DNA of 64,000 nt from Nocardia higoensis NBRC 100133. Lineage in GTDB: Bacteria; Actinomycetota; Actinomycetes; Mycobacteriales; Mycobacteriaceae. The translations under genes were made by a program, and so were the position numbers. The notes below the pieces were generated by a model. The model was not told the origin of the DNA, searched no databases, and saw nothing but the letters and a program-made list of their open reading frames with translations. Where the stretch lies: contig NZ_BAGA01000047.1 of assembly GCF_000308595.1 (NCBI RefSeq), forward strand, positions 1 to 64,000, read 5' to 3'. Of this stretch, positions 26,026 through 33,903 are shown piece after piece. Position 1 is the first letter of the stretch; every line of letters begins with the position of its first letter.

Positions 26026-26817
26026 ATGACCTTCAAGCAGTCGCTGGCAGCGGCGAACCGGCCGCTGGCGGGCATGTGGGTGTGCTCCGGCAGTCCCCTG
26101 ATCGCGGAACTGTGCGCGGGCGCCGGGCTCGACTGGTTGCTCATCGACGCCGAGCACTCGCCGAACGGGCTCGAGGGAATCCTCGCCCAGCTGCAGGCCG
26201 TCGGCGGGCATGCCGCCGTCCCGGTCGTGCGCCCGCCCGCCAACGACACGGTCCTGATCAAGCAGTACCTGGACCTCGGTGTGCGCACCCTGTTGGTGCC
26301 GATGGTCGACACCGCCGCCGATGCCGAGGCCGCCGTCGCCGCCGCGCACTACCCGCCCAGGGGGGTCAGGGGAGTGGGCTCGGCACTCGCGCGCGCCTCG
26401 CTGTGGAACCGTGTCCCCGAGTACCTGACTCGTGCTTCCGATTTCGTCACAGTGATCGTTCAGATCGAGTCGGTCGACGCGGTCGAGAACGCCGAGAAGA
26501 TCGCCGCGGTCGACGGTGTGGACGCGGTCTTCATCGGTCCCTCGGATCTGGCTGCCTCCATGGGACTGCTCGGTCAGCAGGAGCATCCCGAGGTCGTCGC
26601 GGCCGTCGAGCGGACCATCGCCGCCGTCCGATCCGCGGGAAAGCCGGTCGGCGTCAACGCTTTCGCCGAAGCCACCGCGCGTCGCTACCTCGCGGCCGGG
26701 GTCGACTTCATTCTGGTCGGTGCCGATGTCGCGCTGCTCGCCCGCGGCAGTGAAGCCCTGGCCGCCACCTACATTCGGCCGGAGTCGGCCGAGCCTCGAA
26801 TCGAAGCGAGCTACTGA
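26026..26817 (+). CDS. hpaI: HpcH/HpaI-type class II aldolase
   Basis: 263 aa from ATG 26026; an in-frame ATG at 26002 would overlap mhpD. The catalytic set of HpaI is in place: His44 (DAEHSP), Arg69 (VVRPPAND), Glu148 (QIES) and Asp174 (GPSDLAASMG). It cleaves 4-hydroxy-2-oxo acids to pyruvate and an aldehyde. HpaI homologues accept both the C5 and C7 substrates, so the aldehyde may be acetaldehyde or succinic semialdehyde. It replaces the MhpE/MhpF pair usual for this pathway. Confidence 0.88.
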   Translation: MTFKQSLAAANRPLAGMWVCSGSPLIAELCAGAGLDWLLIDAEHSPNGLEGILAQLQAVGGHAAVPVVRPPANDTVLIKQYLDLGVRTLLVPMVDTAADAEAAVAAAHYPPRGVRGVGSALARASLWNRVPEYLTRASDFVTVIVQIESVDAVENAEKIAAVDGVDAVFIGPSDLAASMGLLGQQEHPEVVAAVERTIAAVRSAGKPVGVNAFAEATARRYLAAGVDFILVGADVALLARGSEALAATYIRPESAEPRIEASY

Positions 26818-26860
26818 GCGCACCGCTCGCGCTCGTCCTGCACGTATGGGAGACAACCGC

Positions 26861-28342
26861 ATGTCCATCACGCCCGACCACGAGGCCGCACTCGTCTCGA
26901 GTGTCCCCACCGGACTGCTCATCGACGGCGAGTGGCGTCGGGCTTCGGCCGGCGGCACCTTCGATGTCGAGGACCCGGCCACCGGAACGGTGCTGTCGAC
27001 GTTGGCCTGTGCTACGGCCGTCGACGCGCTGGCGGCTCTCGACGCCGCCGATCGGGCCGCGGGCGCGTGGGAGCGCACGGCCCCCCGGCAGCGCGCTGAA
27101 ATCCTGCGCCGCGCATACGAACTGATCATCGCCCGCGCGGAGGACTTCGCCCTGCTCATCACGCTGGAGATGGGCAAGCCGCTGGCCGAGGCCCGCGGTG
27201 AAGTCGTCTACGGCGCGGAGTTCCTGCGGTGGTTCTCCGAGGAAGCCGTGCGCGATTACGGCCGCTATCTCCCCGCGCCCGAAGGCCACAACCGTATCCT
27301 CGTCCGCCGCAAACCGGTCGGCCCGTGCCTGCTGATCACCCCGTGGAACTTCCCGCTGGCCATGGCGACCCGCAAGATCGGCCCGGCGCTGGCCGCGGGT
27401 TGCACCGTCATCCTCAAGCCCGCCGAGCTGACGCCGCTGACCTCACAGTTGCTCGCCCAGACGATGATCGACGCGGGCCTGCCCCCCGGCGTCCTGAACG
27501 TCGTCTCGACGACCGACGCGGCCGGGGTGTGCGGCGCGATCATCGACGACCCCCGCACCCGCAAGATCTCCTTCACCGGCTCGACCAGGGTCGGCAAGCT
27601 CCTGATCGCCCAGGCCTCGAACAACGTCCTGCGCACGTCGATGGAACTCGGCGGCAACGCCCCCTTCCTCGTGTTCGAGGACGCCGACATCGACCGGGCG
27701 GTCGCGGGCGCGGTCTCGGCGAAGATGCGCAATATGGGTGAAGCCTGCACCGCGGCGAACCGGTTCCTCGTCCACGAGTCGGTCGCCGAGGCCTTCACCT
27801 CCGGATTCGCCCGCGCGATGGCGGCCTTGCGGCCGGGGCGCGGCACCGAGGCGGCAAGCACCGTGGGACCACTGATCGAGGAGAAGGCGCGGAACTCGGT
27901 GCACGAGTTGGTGACCGCGGCGCGGCGCGACGGCGCGTCCGTTCTCACCGGCGGATCCCCGATCGACCGCGACGGCTACTTCTACGCGCCGACCGTCCTC
28001 GCCGACGTGCCGCGCGATTCGGCCATCCTGCACAACGAGATCTTCGGACCCGTCGCCCCGATCTCGGTGTTCGCCGACGACGCCGAGGCGATCGCGCTGG
28101 CGGGCGCGACCGAATACGGCCTCGCGTCCTACGTCTACACCTCCGACTTCAACCGGATGATCCGGATCGCCGACGGTATCGAGTTCGGCATGGTCGGGTT
28201 CAACACTCCCGCCATCTCCAACGCGGCCGCACCCTTCGGTGGTGTGAAGCAGTCGGGCCTGGGCCGGGAGGGCGGGGCCGAAGGGCTGTCCGAATACACC
28301 GCCACGCAGTACATCGCACTCGACGATCCGTACGCGGACTGA
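26861..28342 (+). CDS. NAD(P)-dependent succinate-semialdehyde-type dehydrogenase
   Basis: 493 aa from ATG 26861 with GGGAGA at 7 nt; ATG 26846 is an alternative. The aldehyde dehydrogenase marks are PWNFPLAM, Glu262 in MELGGNAP and the catalytic Cys296 in NMGEACTAANR. The motif set is that of the GabD group. It lies 43 bp after the aldolase gene and would oxidise the aldehyde released there, keeping a reactive aldehyde from building up. It is not the CoA-acylating acetaldehyde dehydrogenase (MhpF). Confidence 0.88.
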   Translation: MSITPDHEAALVSSVPTGLLIDGEWRRASAGGTFDVEDPATGTVLSTLACATAVDALAALDAADRAAGAWERTAPRQRAEILRRAYELIIARAEDFALLITLEMGKPLAEARGEVVYGAEFLRWFSEEAVRDYGRYLPAPEGHNRILVRRKPVGPCLLITPWNFPLAMATRKIGPALAAGCTVILKPAELTPLTSQLLAQTMIDAGLPPGVLNVVSTTDAAGVCGAIIDDPRTRKISFTGSTRVGKLLIAQASNNVLRTSMELGGNAPFLVFEDADIDRAVAGAVSAKMRNMGEACTAANRFLVHESVAEAFTSGFARAMAALRPGRGTEAASTVGPLIEEKARNSVHELVTAARRDGASVLTGGSPIDRDGYFYAPTVLADVPRDSAILHNEIFGPVAPISVFADDAEAIALAGATEYGLASYVYTSDFNRMIRIADGIEFGMVGFNTPAISNAAAPFGGVKQSGLGREGGAEGLSEYTATQYIALDDPYAD

Positions 28343-28362
28343 GCTCTTCGCGCCGGGCGGCG

Positions 28363-28842
28363 CTAGGCGTAGAAGCCTTCCCGCAGGTTGATGCCGTGCT
28401 CCACCCACACTTTCAGGGCGGCGAGCATGCCGGTCCAGCCCTGACAGTTGCCGAAAGCCTGCTTCGCGCCGTCGGGGGTAGGCAGCCACGACGACTCGGT
28501 GATGGTCACCAGCGTGCGGGTGTCGCCGTCGATGGGCTCGAACTCGAAGGTCGTCGTGGTGGTGCCACGGCCATTGGTTGTCGCCTGCCCGTCCCATTCG
28601 ATGACGATGCGGCGCGGCTTGTCGGCTTCGACGACCCGAACCGGGAACGCTCCGGGGAAGTCGTGGAAATCCCAGGTGACCTCGGTGTCGGGTTCCAGCC
28701 GACCGCGGGCGCCGCCGGTGGTGAAGTACTTCGACAGCTGCTCGGGATCGGCGACGGCCTCGTACACCTCGGCGCACGGACGCGAGACGCGGCCGGAGAC
28801 AGTGAAGCCGATCTCGGTGAGTTCGTTCTGCCGGGAATTCAT
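28363..28842 (-). CDS. SRPBCC-domain protein (AHSA1-like)
   Basis: 159 aa, a START/Bet v1-like fold: VSRPCAEVYEAVADPEQLSKYFT at the N-terminus, WDFHDFPGAFPVRVVE, then a C-terminal helix GWTGMLAALKVWVEHG. Such proteins bind a hydrophobic ligand in a deep pocket. It is divergent from an ArsR regulator with only 16 bp between the two ATGs, a pairing that is widespread in actinobacteria and implies co-regulation. It converges with the dehydrogenase gene at 20 bp. Confidence 0.85.
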   Translation of the reverse strand: MNSRQNELTEIGFTVSGRVSRPCAEVYEAVADPEQLSKYFTTGGARGRLEPDTEVTWDFHDFPGAFPVRVVEADKPRRIVIEWDGQATTNGRGTTTTTFEFEPIDGDTRTLVTITESSWLPTPDGAKQAFGNCQGWTGMLAALKVWVEHGINLREGFYA

Positions 28843-28858
28843 GTGATATTTTTACAAC

Positions 28859-29188
28859 ATGTCTGAGCGGGGCGTCAAGGGATCCGACGACGATCGCGTG
28901 TTCAAGGCGCTGGCCTCGCCCACCCGTCGCCGCATGCTCGATGTGCTGAAGGCGGGTTCGCTGACCACCGGTGAGCTGTGTGCCCGGCTTCCCGAACTCG
29001 ACCGCACGACCGTGCTCCAGCACCTGCGCGTGCTGGAGCAGGCCGAGCTGGTCACCGGCCGCAAGATCGGCCGCGAACGCCATCTCTCGCTGGCGCCGTT
29101 GCCGATCAAGCGCATCTACGATCGCTGGATCGGCGAATACGCGCGTGCCGCTGTCGAATTGCTGGACAACCTCGACAGCGGCACGTAG
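28859..29188 (+). CDS. ArsR-family winged-helix regulator
   Basis: 109 aa. The ArsR winged helix is clear: VFKALASPTRRRMLDVLKAG, LTTGELCARLPELDRTTVLQ, HLRVLEQAELV. No metal-binding Cys pair is visible (only one Cys), so it is unlikely to sense arsenic or heavy metals. Its target is presumably the promoter it shares with the SRPBCC gene. The tiny 16-bp gap leaves no room for two leaders, so at least one transcript should be leaderless. Confidence 0.88.
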   Translation: MSERGVKGSDDDRVFKALASPTRRRMLDVLKAGSLTTGELCARLPELDRTTVLQHLRVLEQAELVTGRKIGRERHLSLAPLPIKRIYDRWIGEYARAAVELLDNLDSGT

Positions 29189-29209
29189 CGCGGGTGCCCA
29201 GGCGGAAAC

Positions 29210-29470
29210 CTACTTGTCGGGCCAAGTCCCGGTCAGCTGCTCGTAGCCGGCCGCTCCCGCCCGATCGACAGCTGCCTTGATCAGGCCGAAGACCGCGCCC
29301 TGCAGGGCAGCTGCGGCGAGGACTTCTTTCCAGCTGTAATCCGCGGCGGTAGCGCGAGGAACGTCGTCGTGCCCGCTCACCCCGCGCCACACCCGGGTGA
29401 ACACCGCGTTGGCCGCGACCCCGCCGAGAACGCCCAGCACGATGCCGAGCGGCTTGTACAACGTCTTCAT
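29210..29470 (-). CDS. DUF4235-family membrane protein
   Basis: 86 aa from ATG 29470 (MKTLYKPLGIVLGVLGGVAA). One N-terminal helix and one amphipathic helix (VLAAAALQGAVFGLIKAAVDR) match DUF4235. The start overlaps the preceding DUF3618 stop by 4 bp (ATGA). Members travel with DUF3618 and often a phage-holin-like gene in Nocardia and Mycobacterium; the function is unknown, perhaps envelope stress. Confidence 0.82.
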   Translation of the reverse strand: MKTLYKPLGIVLGVLGGVAANAVFTRVWRGVSGHDDVPRATAADYSWKEVLAAAALQGAVFGLIKAAVDRAGAAGYEQLTGTWPDK

Positions 29471-29859
29471 ACCCGCCTCCGTCGCAGGATCGCCCAGCTG
29501 ATCACCGCCGCGGACGCCGCGCCGAGGACGGCGATGGGCACGCGGCGCCTGCGTATTGATTCCCCGGCCTGCTTGCCGATATCGTCCAGCGGTTCCGAGA
29601 TCGAGGGCTCGGCGTTCGTAACCAGTTGGCTCGCCAGGGCTTCGGCGTGGGCGACCGCGTCGAGGGCATCGTGCCCGGCTTCGACGGTGCGCCGCTTCGC
29701 GGGCTGCGCGGTGTCGTGGAACTCGGCCTCGGCGCGGGCCGGGACGTCGAGCTTGTCGGTCACATCCGCGACGGTCTGTTCGAGTTCCTGCCGGGTCTGG
29801 TCCCGGTCCTCGCGGATCTCGTCCGGCGTCTGCGGAAACTCGGAGCGATTGTCGGTCAT
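29467..29859 (-). CDS. DUF3618-family single-pass membrane protein
   Basis: 130 aa from ATG 29859, with GAAGGAA at the right distance. The family signature TPDEIREDRDQTRQELEQTV is followed by VADVTDKLDVPARA. A long helical stretch and a C-terminal anchor VPIAVLGAASAAVISWAI end in RRRRV. It is coupled on both sides: its ATG overlaps the stop of a 34-aa ORF, and its stop overlaps the DUF4235 ATG. Confidence 0.85.
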   Translation of the reverse strand: MTDNRSEFPQTPDEIREDRDQTRQELEQTVADVTDKLDVPARAEAEFHDTAQPAKRRTVEAGHDALDAVAHAEALASQLVTNAEPSISEPLDDIGKQAGESIRRRRVPIAVLGAASAAVISWAILRRRRV

Positions 29860-29960
29860 CGTCGGGTTCCTTCTCGTAGGGCGGCCGGATCCGCACGGAC
29901 GTCTTGCTGCGCTTCGGTCGGCAGCGGTGGCGCAGCCTTCGTCACCGTGTTCTTGCCCAT
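29856..29960 (-). CDS. 34-aa ORF coupled to DUF3618
   Basis: ATG 29960, GGGGAG upstream, peptide MGKNTVTKAAPPLPTEAQQD and 14 more residues, ending in TGA that overlaps the DUF3618 start (ATGA). The tight coupling and regular GC3 support translation. It has no membrane segment and resembles nothing I know. It may be the remnant of the holin-like gene that usually precedes DUF3618. A 21-aa frame (ATG 30007, preceded by AGGAGG) overlaps its start. Confidence 0.5.
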   Translation of the reverse strand: MGKNTVTKAAPPLPTEAQQDVRADPAALREGTRR

Positions 29961-30032
29961 GTGGAGCGCTCCCCGGATTCCGCCCGGTTCTGTATGTGCT
30001 GAACCATCGGCTTCTCACCTCCTGCGCGCCGT

Positions 30033-30057
30033 CTACCCGGCGGTGCGTGAAGGAAAC
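30033..30057 (-). promoter_or_regulatory. SigF/SigB-type promoter of the DUF3618-DUF4235 operon
   Basis: GTTT-N15-GGGTAG on the minus strand, identical in boxes and spacing to the promoter before the alcohol dehydrogenase at 12.6 kb. The expected transcript starts about 65 nt before the 34-aa ORF. Confidence 0.7.
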
Positions 30058-30099
30058 GGAAAGGGCCCTTGCCAAGTCGGCTCGGCCGGGTCGGCTCCG

Positions 30100-30861
30100 T
30101 CAGGTCAGTTCCGGGTGGGAGGAGTTGTCCTTCAGGGCGACACCCGATGCGCCGAGCGCCCTGGCGCCGCGGATCAGGGTGAACGCGATGCGAACGGCGG
30201 CTTCGTAGCTCTGCCCCTCCGGCGGATGGATATTGGAGATGCAGTTGCGTTCGGAGTCCAGCCGTCCCGGGGTGGGATGGTAGGTCAGGTAGATGCTGAG
30301 GCTGTTCGCGACGGACAGGCCGGGGCGTTCGCCGATGACGGTCAGCATCGTCTCGACACCGAGAGCGGCGCCCACGTGGTCGCCGAGGGCGACCCTGGCC
30401 TGGGTGGCCACGACGGGCGGGGCGATGGTGAGCGCGCCGTCGTCGGCTTTCAACAGTGCCTCGACCAACGGGATCGCGTGCTCGGTCACCGCCGTCGCGG
30501 ACAGTCCGTCCGCGATCAGAATCCCGATGTCCCCACCGTGATGCTCGATGCCGTCGAGCGAGGACGGCACCCGGCCGAGGTCGGGGCGGCGCAGGTATTC
30601 GGCGCGGTCGGCGGCGCGACTGGTGACGTGGTGGCCCGGCCCGAGTCCGAGGCGCTCGAGCCCGGATCGGATGTCCTCGACCGGCAGTGGCGAATGGACG
30701 GCATCGCGCGCCGCCGCGTGCGCCGCCTGGAAGTCGAGCACCTCGCGGGTGGAGAGCGCGTATCCGCTGCGCTGCAGACCGATACGCGCCTGGGTCACGC
30801 CTCGGATGCGCGACCAGGGGTCGGAGCTGTGCTCCGCCGGATCGCGGTGGCCGCCACTCAT
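30100..30861 (-). CDS. eutC: Ethanolamine ammonia-lyase small subunit
   Basis: 253 aa from ATG 30861, which overlaps the eutB stop by 4 bp (ATGA). EutC signatures: RSGYALSTREVLDFQAAHAAARDAVH, DGLSATAV, ERPGLSVANSLSIYLTYHP, ERNCISNIHPPEG. With EutB it forms the adenosylcobalamin-dependent lyase that turns ethanolamine into acetaldehyde and ammonia. It is last in the operon; the DUF3618 operon's promoter begins 43 bp further on. Confidence 0.93.
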   Translation of the reverse strand: MSGGHRDPAEHSSDPWSRIRGVTQARIGLQRSGYALSTREVLDFQAAHAAARDAVHSPLPVEDIRSGLERLGLGPGHHVTSRAADRAEYLRRPDLGRVPSSLDGIEHHGGDIGILIADGLSATAVTEHAIPLVEALLKADDGALTIAPPVVATQARVALGDHVGAALGVETMLTVIGERPGLSVANSLSIYLTYHPTPGRLDSERNCISNIHPPEGQSYEAAVRIAFTLIRGARALGASGVALKDNSSHPELT

Positions 30862-32261
30862 GCGGTCAGGCTTCGCAGCGGTGAATGCGCCAGGTCCATC
30901 GGGCGCACGCGGCCCGCATCGTCGGCCAGGCCGATGCGCTGCATCCATTGCTCGAATTCGGGAGCGGCGCGCAGCCCGAGCACAGTGCGGGCATAGAGCG
31001 CGTCGTTGAACGACAGGCTCTGGTATCCGAGCATCACGTCGTCGGCGCCGGGGACCGTGATCACGAAGGCGGTCCCCGCGAGCGCCAGCAGGCTGAGCAG
31101 CACGTCCATGTCGTTCTGATCGGCTTCGGCGTGATTGGTGTAGCAGACGTCGACACCCATCGGCAGGCCGAGAAGCTTGCCGCAGAACAGGTCCTCGAGT
31201 CCGGCGCGGGTTATCTGCTTGCCGTCGAACAGATACTCCGGTCCGATGAAGCCGACCACGGTGTTCACCAGCAGCGGGTCGTAGGCACGGGCCACACCGT
31301 AGGCGCGGGCTTCCAGCGTCTGCTGGTCGACCGGCGCACCGCCGACCCCGAGGTGCGCACCCGCCGACAGCGCCGAGCCCTGTCCGGTCTCGAAGTACAT
31401 GACGTTGTCCCCGACGGTGCCCCGACCGAGCGAGCGCCCGGCCTCGGCTGCCTCCGCGAGCAGCGAGAGCGTGATGCCGAACGAGGTGTTGGCCCCTTCG
31501 GTGCCCGCGATCGACTGGAAGATCAGGTCGACGGGAGCGTCACGTTCGATCAGTTCGAGGGTGGTGGTCACGTGCGACAGCACGCAGGACTGCATCGGGA
31601 TGTCGAAGCGCAGCCGGATGTCGTCGAGCATGGTCAGCAGTTCCGCGGTGGCGTGGGGGGAGTCGGTGGCGGGATTGATGCCGACCACCGCGTCACCCGC
31701 GCCCAGCAGCAAGCCGTCGAGAATGCCCGCGGCGATGCCGCGCGGATCGTCGGTCGGATGGTTGGGCTGCAGGCGCGTGGCCAGCCTGCCCGGCAGGCCG
31801 ATGGTGGTGCGGAACGCGGTCTCGATCGACAGGACACGGCTGACGGCGATGAGATCCTGGTTCCGCATGAGCTTGCTGACCGCCGCGACCATTTCGGGTG
31901 TGAGACCGGGCGAGACGGCCGTGATCCGCGCGCCTGCGCCCGGCTCGCTCACGGCCCGCAACAGCCAGTCCCTGAACTCGCCGACCGTGAGATGCCCGAT
32001 CGGCGCGAAGGCCTCGCGGTCGTGGGTGTCGATGATCAGCCGGGTCACTTCGTCGGACTCGTAGGGCACGATCATCTCGTCGAGGAACACTCGCAGCGGG
32101 AGGTCGGCCAGCACGTGCGCGGCCGCGGCCCGCTCCGCGTCCGAATCCGCCGCGCATCCGGCGAGCTGATCGCCGGATCGCAGTGGCGTCGCCTTGGCCA
32201 GCACTTCGGTGAGCGTGCCGAATCGGTACGTGTGGCCCCGGGCGGTGTGCTGGTAGGTCAT
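30858..32261 (-). CDS. eutB: Ethanolamine ammonia-lyase large subunit
   Basis: 467 aa, full length. Catalytic-subunit features include HTYRFGTLTEVLAKATPLRSGDQLAG at the N-terminus, GVGGAPVDQQTLEARAYG, FIGPEYLFDGKQITRAGLED and DVCYTNHAEADQND. It carries out the radical deamination of ethanolamine in the cytosol. No eutA reactivase, shell protein or aldehyde dehydrogenase lies beside it, so this is a stripped nitrogen-scavenging version. The stop codon overlaps eutC and the start codon overlaps the permease stop. Confidence 0.95.
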   Translation of the reverse strand: MTYQHTARGHTYRFGTLTEVLAKATPLRSGDQLAGCAADSDAERAAAAHVLADLPLRVFLDEMIVPYESDEVTRLIIDTHDREAFAPIGHLTVGEFRDWLLRAVSEPGAGARITAVSPGLTPEMVAAVSKLMRNQDLIAVSRVLSIETAFRTTIGLPGRLATRLQPNHPTDDPRGIAAGILDGLLLGAGDAVVGINPATDSPHATAELLTMLDDIRLRFDIPMQSCVLSHVTTTLELIERDAPVDLIFQSIAGTEGANTSFGITLSLLAEAAEAGRSLGRGTVGDNVMYFETGQGSALSAGAHLGVGGAPVDQQTLEARAYGVARAYDPLLVNTVVGFIGPEYLFDGKQITRAGLEDLFCGKLLGLPMGVDVCYTNHAEADQNDMDVLLSLLALAGTAFVITVPGADDVMLGYQSLSFNDALYARTVLGLRAAPEFEQWMQRIGLADDAGRVRPMDLAHSPLRSLTA

Positions 32262-33679
32262 CGAAGTTCGTCCTCCGCGGCGGCCAGCGCGGCGAATTCC
32301 TCGTCGGGGGAACTGGCGACCAGCCGAGTCCGGCTGTAGAGAGCAAAATACAGCATGAACAGCAGGAACACGACCAGGCAGCCGAACGCCGCGGTGGAAT
32401 CGACCAGGAAGGTCGCGATCACCGACAGGACGGCGATCACCAAGGCGAAGCCCGCGGTGAACAGGCCGCCGGGGGTCCGGTACGGCCGTTCCATGCCCGG
32501 CTCCCGGATCCGCAACACGATGTGGCTGACCATCATGAGCACGTAGCTCAGCGCCGCGCCGAACACGGCCATGTTGAGCAGCGTCGCACCGTCGCCGAAG
32601 ATCGACAGGGCGAAGCCGATGACGCCGGGAACGATCAGCGCCGGGGCGGGCGCTTTGCGCGAGTTGGTGATCGAGATGCCGCGCGGCAGGTAGCCCGCGC
32701 GCGAGAGCGCGAACAACTGCCGCGAGTAGGCGAAGATGATCGAGAAGAAGCTGGCGATGAGGCCGGCGAGGCCGATGTAGTTCACGATCGTCGCCGCGGC
32801 CCCCGTGCCGAGCGCTTCGACGAGCGGATTGCCGGATGCCTGCATGGCCGCCGCGCCGCCGGCGCCCGGGACGAGGAACAGCACCACCGCGCCGGTCACC
32901 ACGAGGACGGTCATCGCCGCGATGATGCCGCGCGGGACGTTGCGGGCCGGATCGCGTGCTTCCTCCGCGGCGAGCGGGACGCCCTCGACGGCGAGGAAGA
33001 ACCAGATGGCGAACGGGATCGCCGACCAGATCCCGAGGTAGCCGAACGGCAGGAACTCGCTCGCGCCCGCGGCCTCCGGATCGGGGGCGATGTCGGTCAG
33101 GTTCGAGAAGGAGAAGTCGCCGATGCTCGCGATCGCGAAGACCACCAGACCCACCAGGGCGATCGCCGTGATCACGAACATGGCTTTGAGCGCCTCACCG
33201 ACCCCGGCCAGGTGGATGCCGACGAAGATCGCGTAGACGGCGAGATAGACCCACCACCCGTCGACGATGCCGAACAGCCCGAGGGATTCGACGTAGGCGC
33301 CGATGAACGTCGCGATCGCGGCAGGCGCGATCGAGTATTCGATCAGCACCGCCGTCCCGGTGGCGAACCCGCCCCACGGACCCAGCGCCCGGCGCGCGAA
33401 GGTGTAGCCACCACCGGCCGTCGGCAGCGCGGCCGACATCTCCGCCATGCTCAGCACCATCGCGCCGTACATGGCGGCGATCACGACCGTGGCGATCAGC
33501 AGCCCGCCGAAGCCGCCCTCGCCCAGGCCGAAGTTCCAGCCGGAGTAGTCGCCGCTGATGACGTAGCTGACGCCGAGCCCGGCCAGCAGCACCCAGCCGG
33601 CCGTTCCGGTGCGCAATGTTCTCTTGCCGAGGTATTCGTCGTCGATCCCGGAACCGGCCTCATCGGGTGTGGTGACCAT
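32258..33679 (-). CDS. eat: Ethanolamine permease (APC superfamily)
   Basis: 473 aa with about twelve helices. The first is GWVLLAGLGVSYVISGDYSGWNFG, the hallmark of the bacterial ethanolamine permease family; EEARDPARNVPRGI is the conserved APC loop. It imports ethanolamine for the lyase encoded downstream. First gene of a tightly overlapping three-gene operon (ATGA junctions). No riboswitch or GlnR-type site was recognised upstream. Confidence 0.92.
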   Translation of the reverse strand: MVTTPDEAGSGIDDEYLGKRTLRTGTAGWVLLAGLGVSYVISGDYSGWNFGLGEGGFGGLLIATVVIAAMYGAMVLSMAEMSAALPTAGGGYTFARRALGPWGGFATGTAVLIEYSIAPAAIATFIGAYVESLGLFGIVDGWWVYLAVYAIFVGIHLAGVGEALKAMFVITAIALVGLVVFAIASIGDFSFSNLTDIAPDPEAAGASEFLPFGYLGIWSAIPFAIWFFLAVEGVPLAAEEARDPARNVPRGIIAAMTVLVVTGAVVLFLVPGAGGAAAMQASGNPLVEALGTGAAATIVNYIGLAGLIASFFSIIFAYSRQLFALSRAGYLPRGISITNSRKAPAPALIVPGVIGFALSIFGDGATLLNMAVFGAALSYVLMMVSHIVLRIREPGMERPYRTPGGLFTAGFALVIAVLSVIATFLVDSTAAFGCLVVFLLFMLYFALYSRTRLVASSPDEEFAALAAAEDELR

Positions 33680-33903
33680 CTCGCTGCTCCCTGAACAATG
33701 CTGCCCCGCTGCGAGATTCGCCCCCGGCGGGTCGACGCACGACTTCTGGACAGAGCGAGCGTAGAGAGCCGATGTTTCACAACACTTGCGCTCGTGTTTC
33801 GGCCTGCGGCAGATTGGCCGAGATCGGCATCCGCCACCATCCCGATCGCCCGTTCGGTCGCAAGCGGGATTCGGCGGTGGACCGTTCGCCCTCGGCCGGA
33901 TGG

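Noticed and set aside
29942..30007. 21-aa leader peptide with AGGAGG in front of the 34-aa ORF
   Set aside because: Not listed as a gene: short, unremarkable composition and overlap with the next frame; kept only as part of a finding.
33680..33903. Possible cobalamin riboswitch before the ethanolamine operon
   Set aside because: No B12-box-like conserved core or suitable stems were seen; the region is too short.
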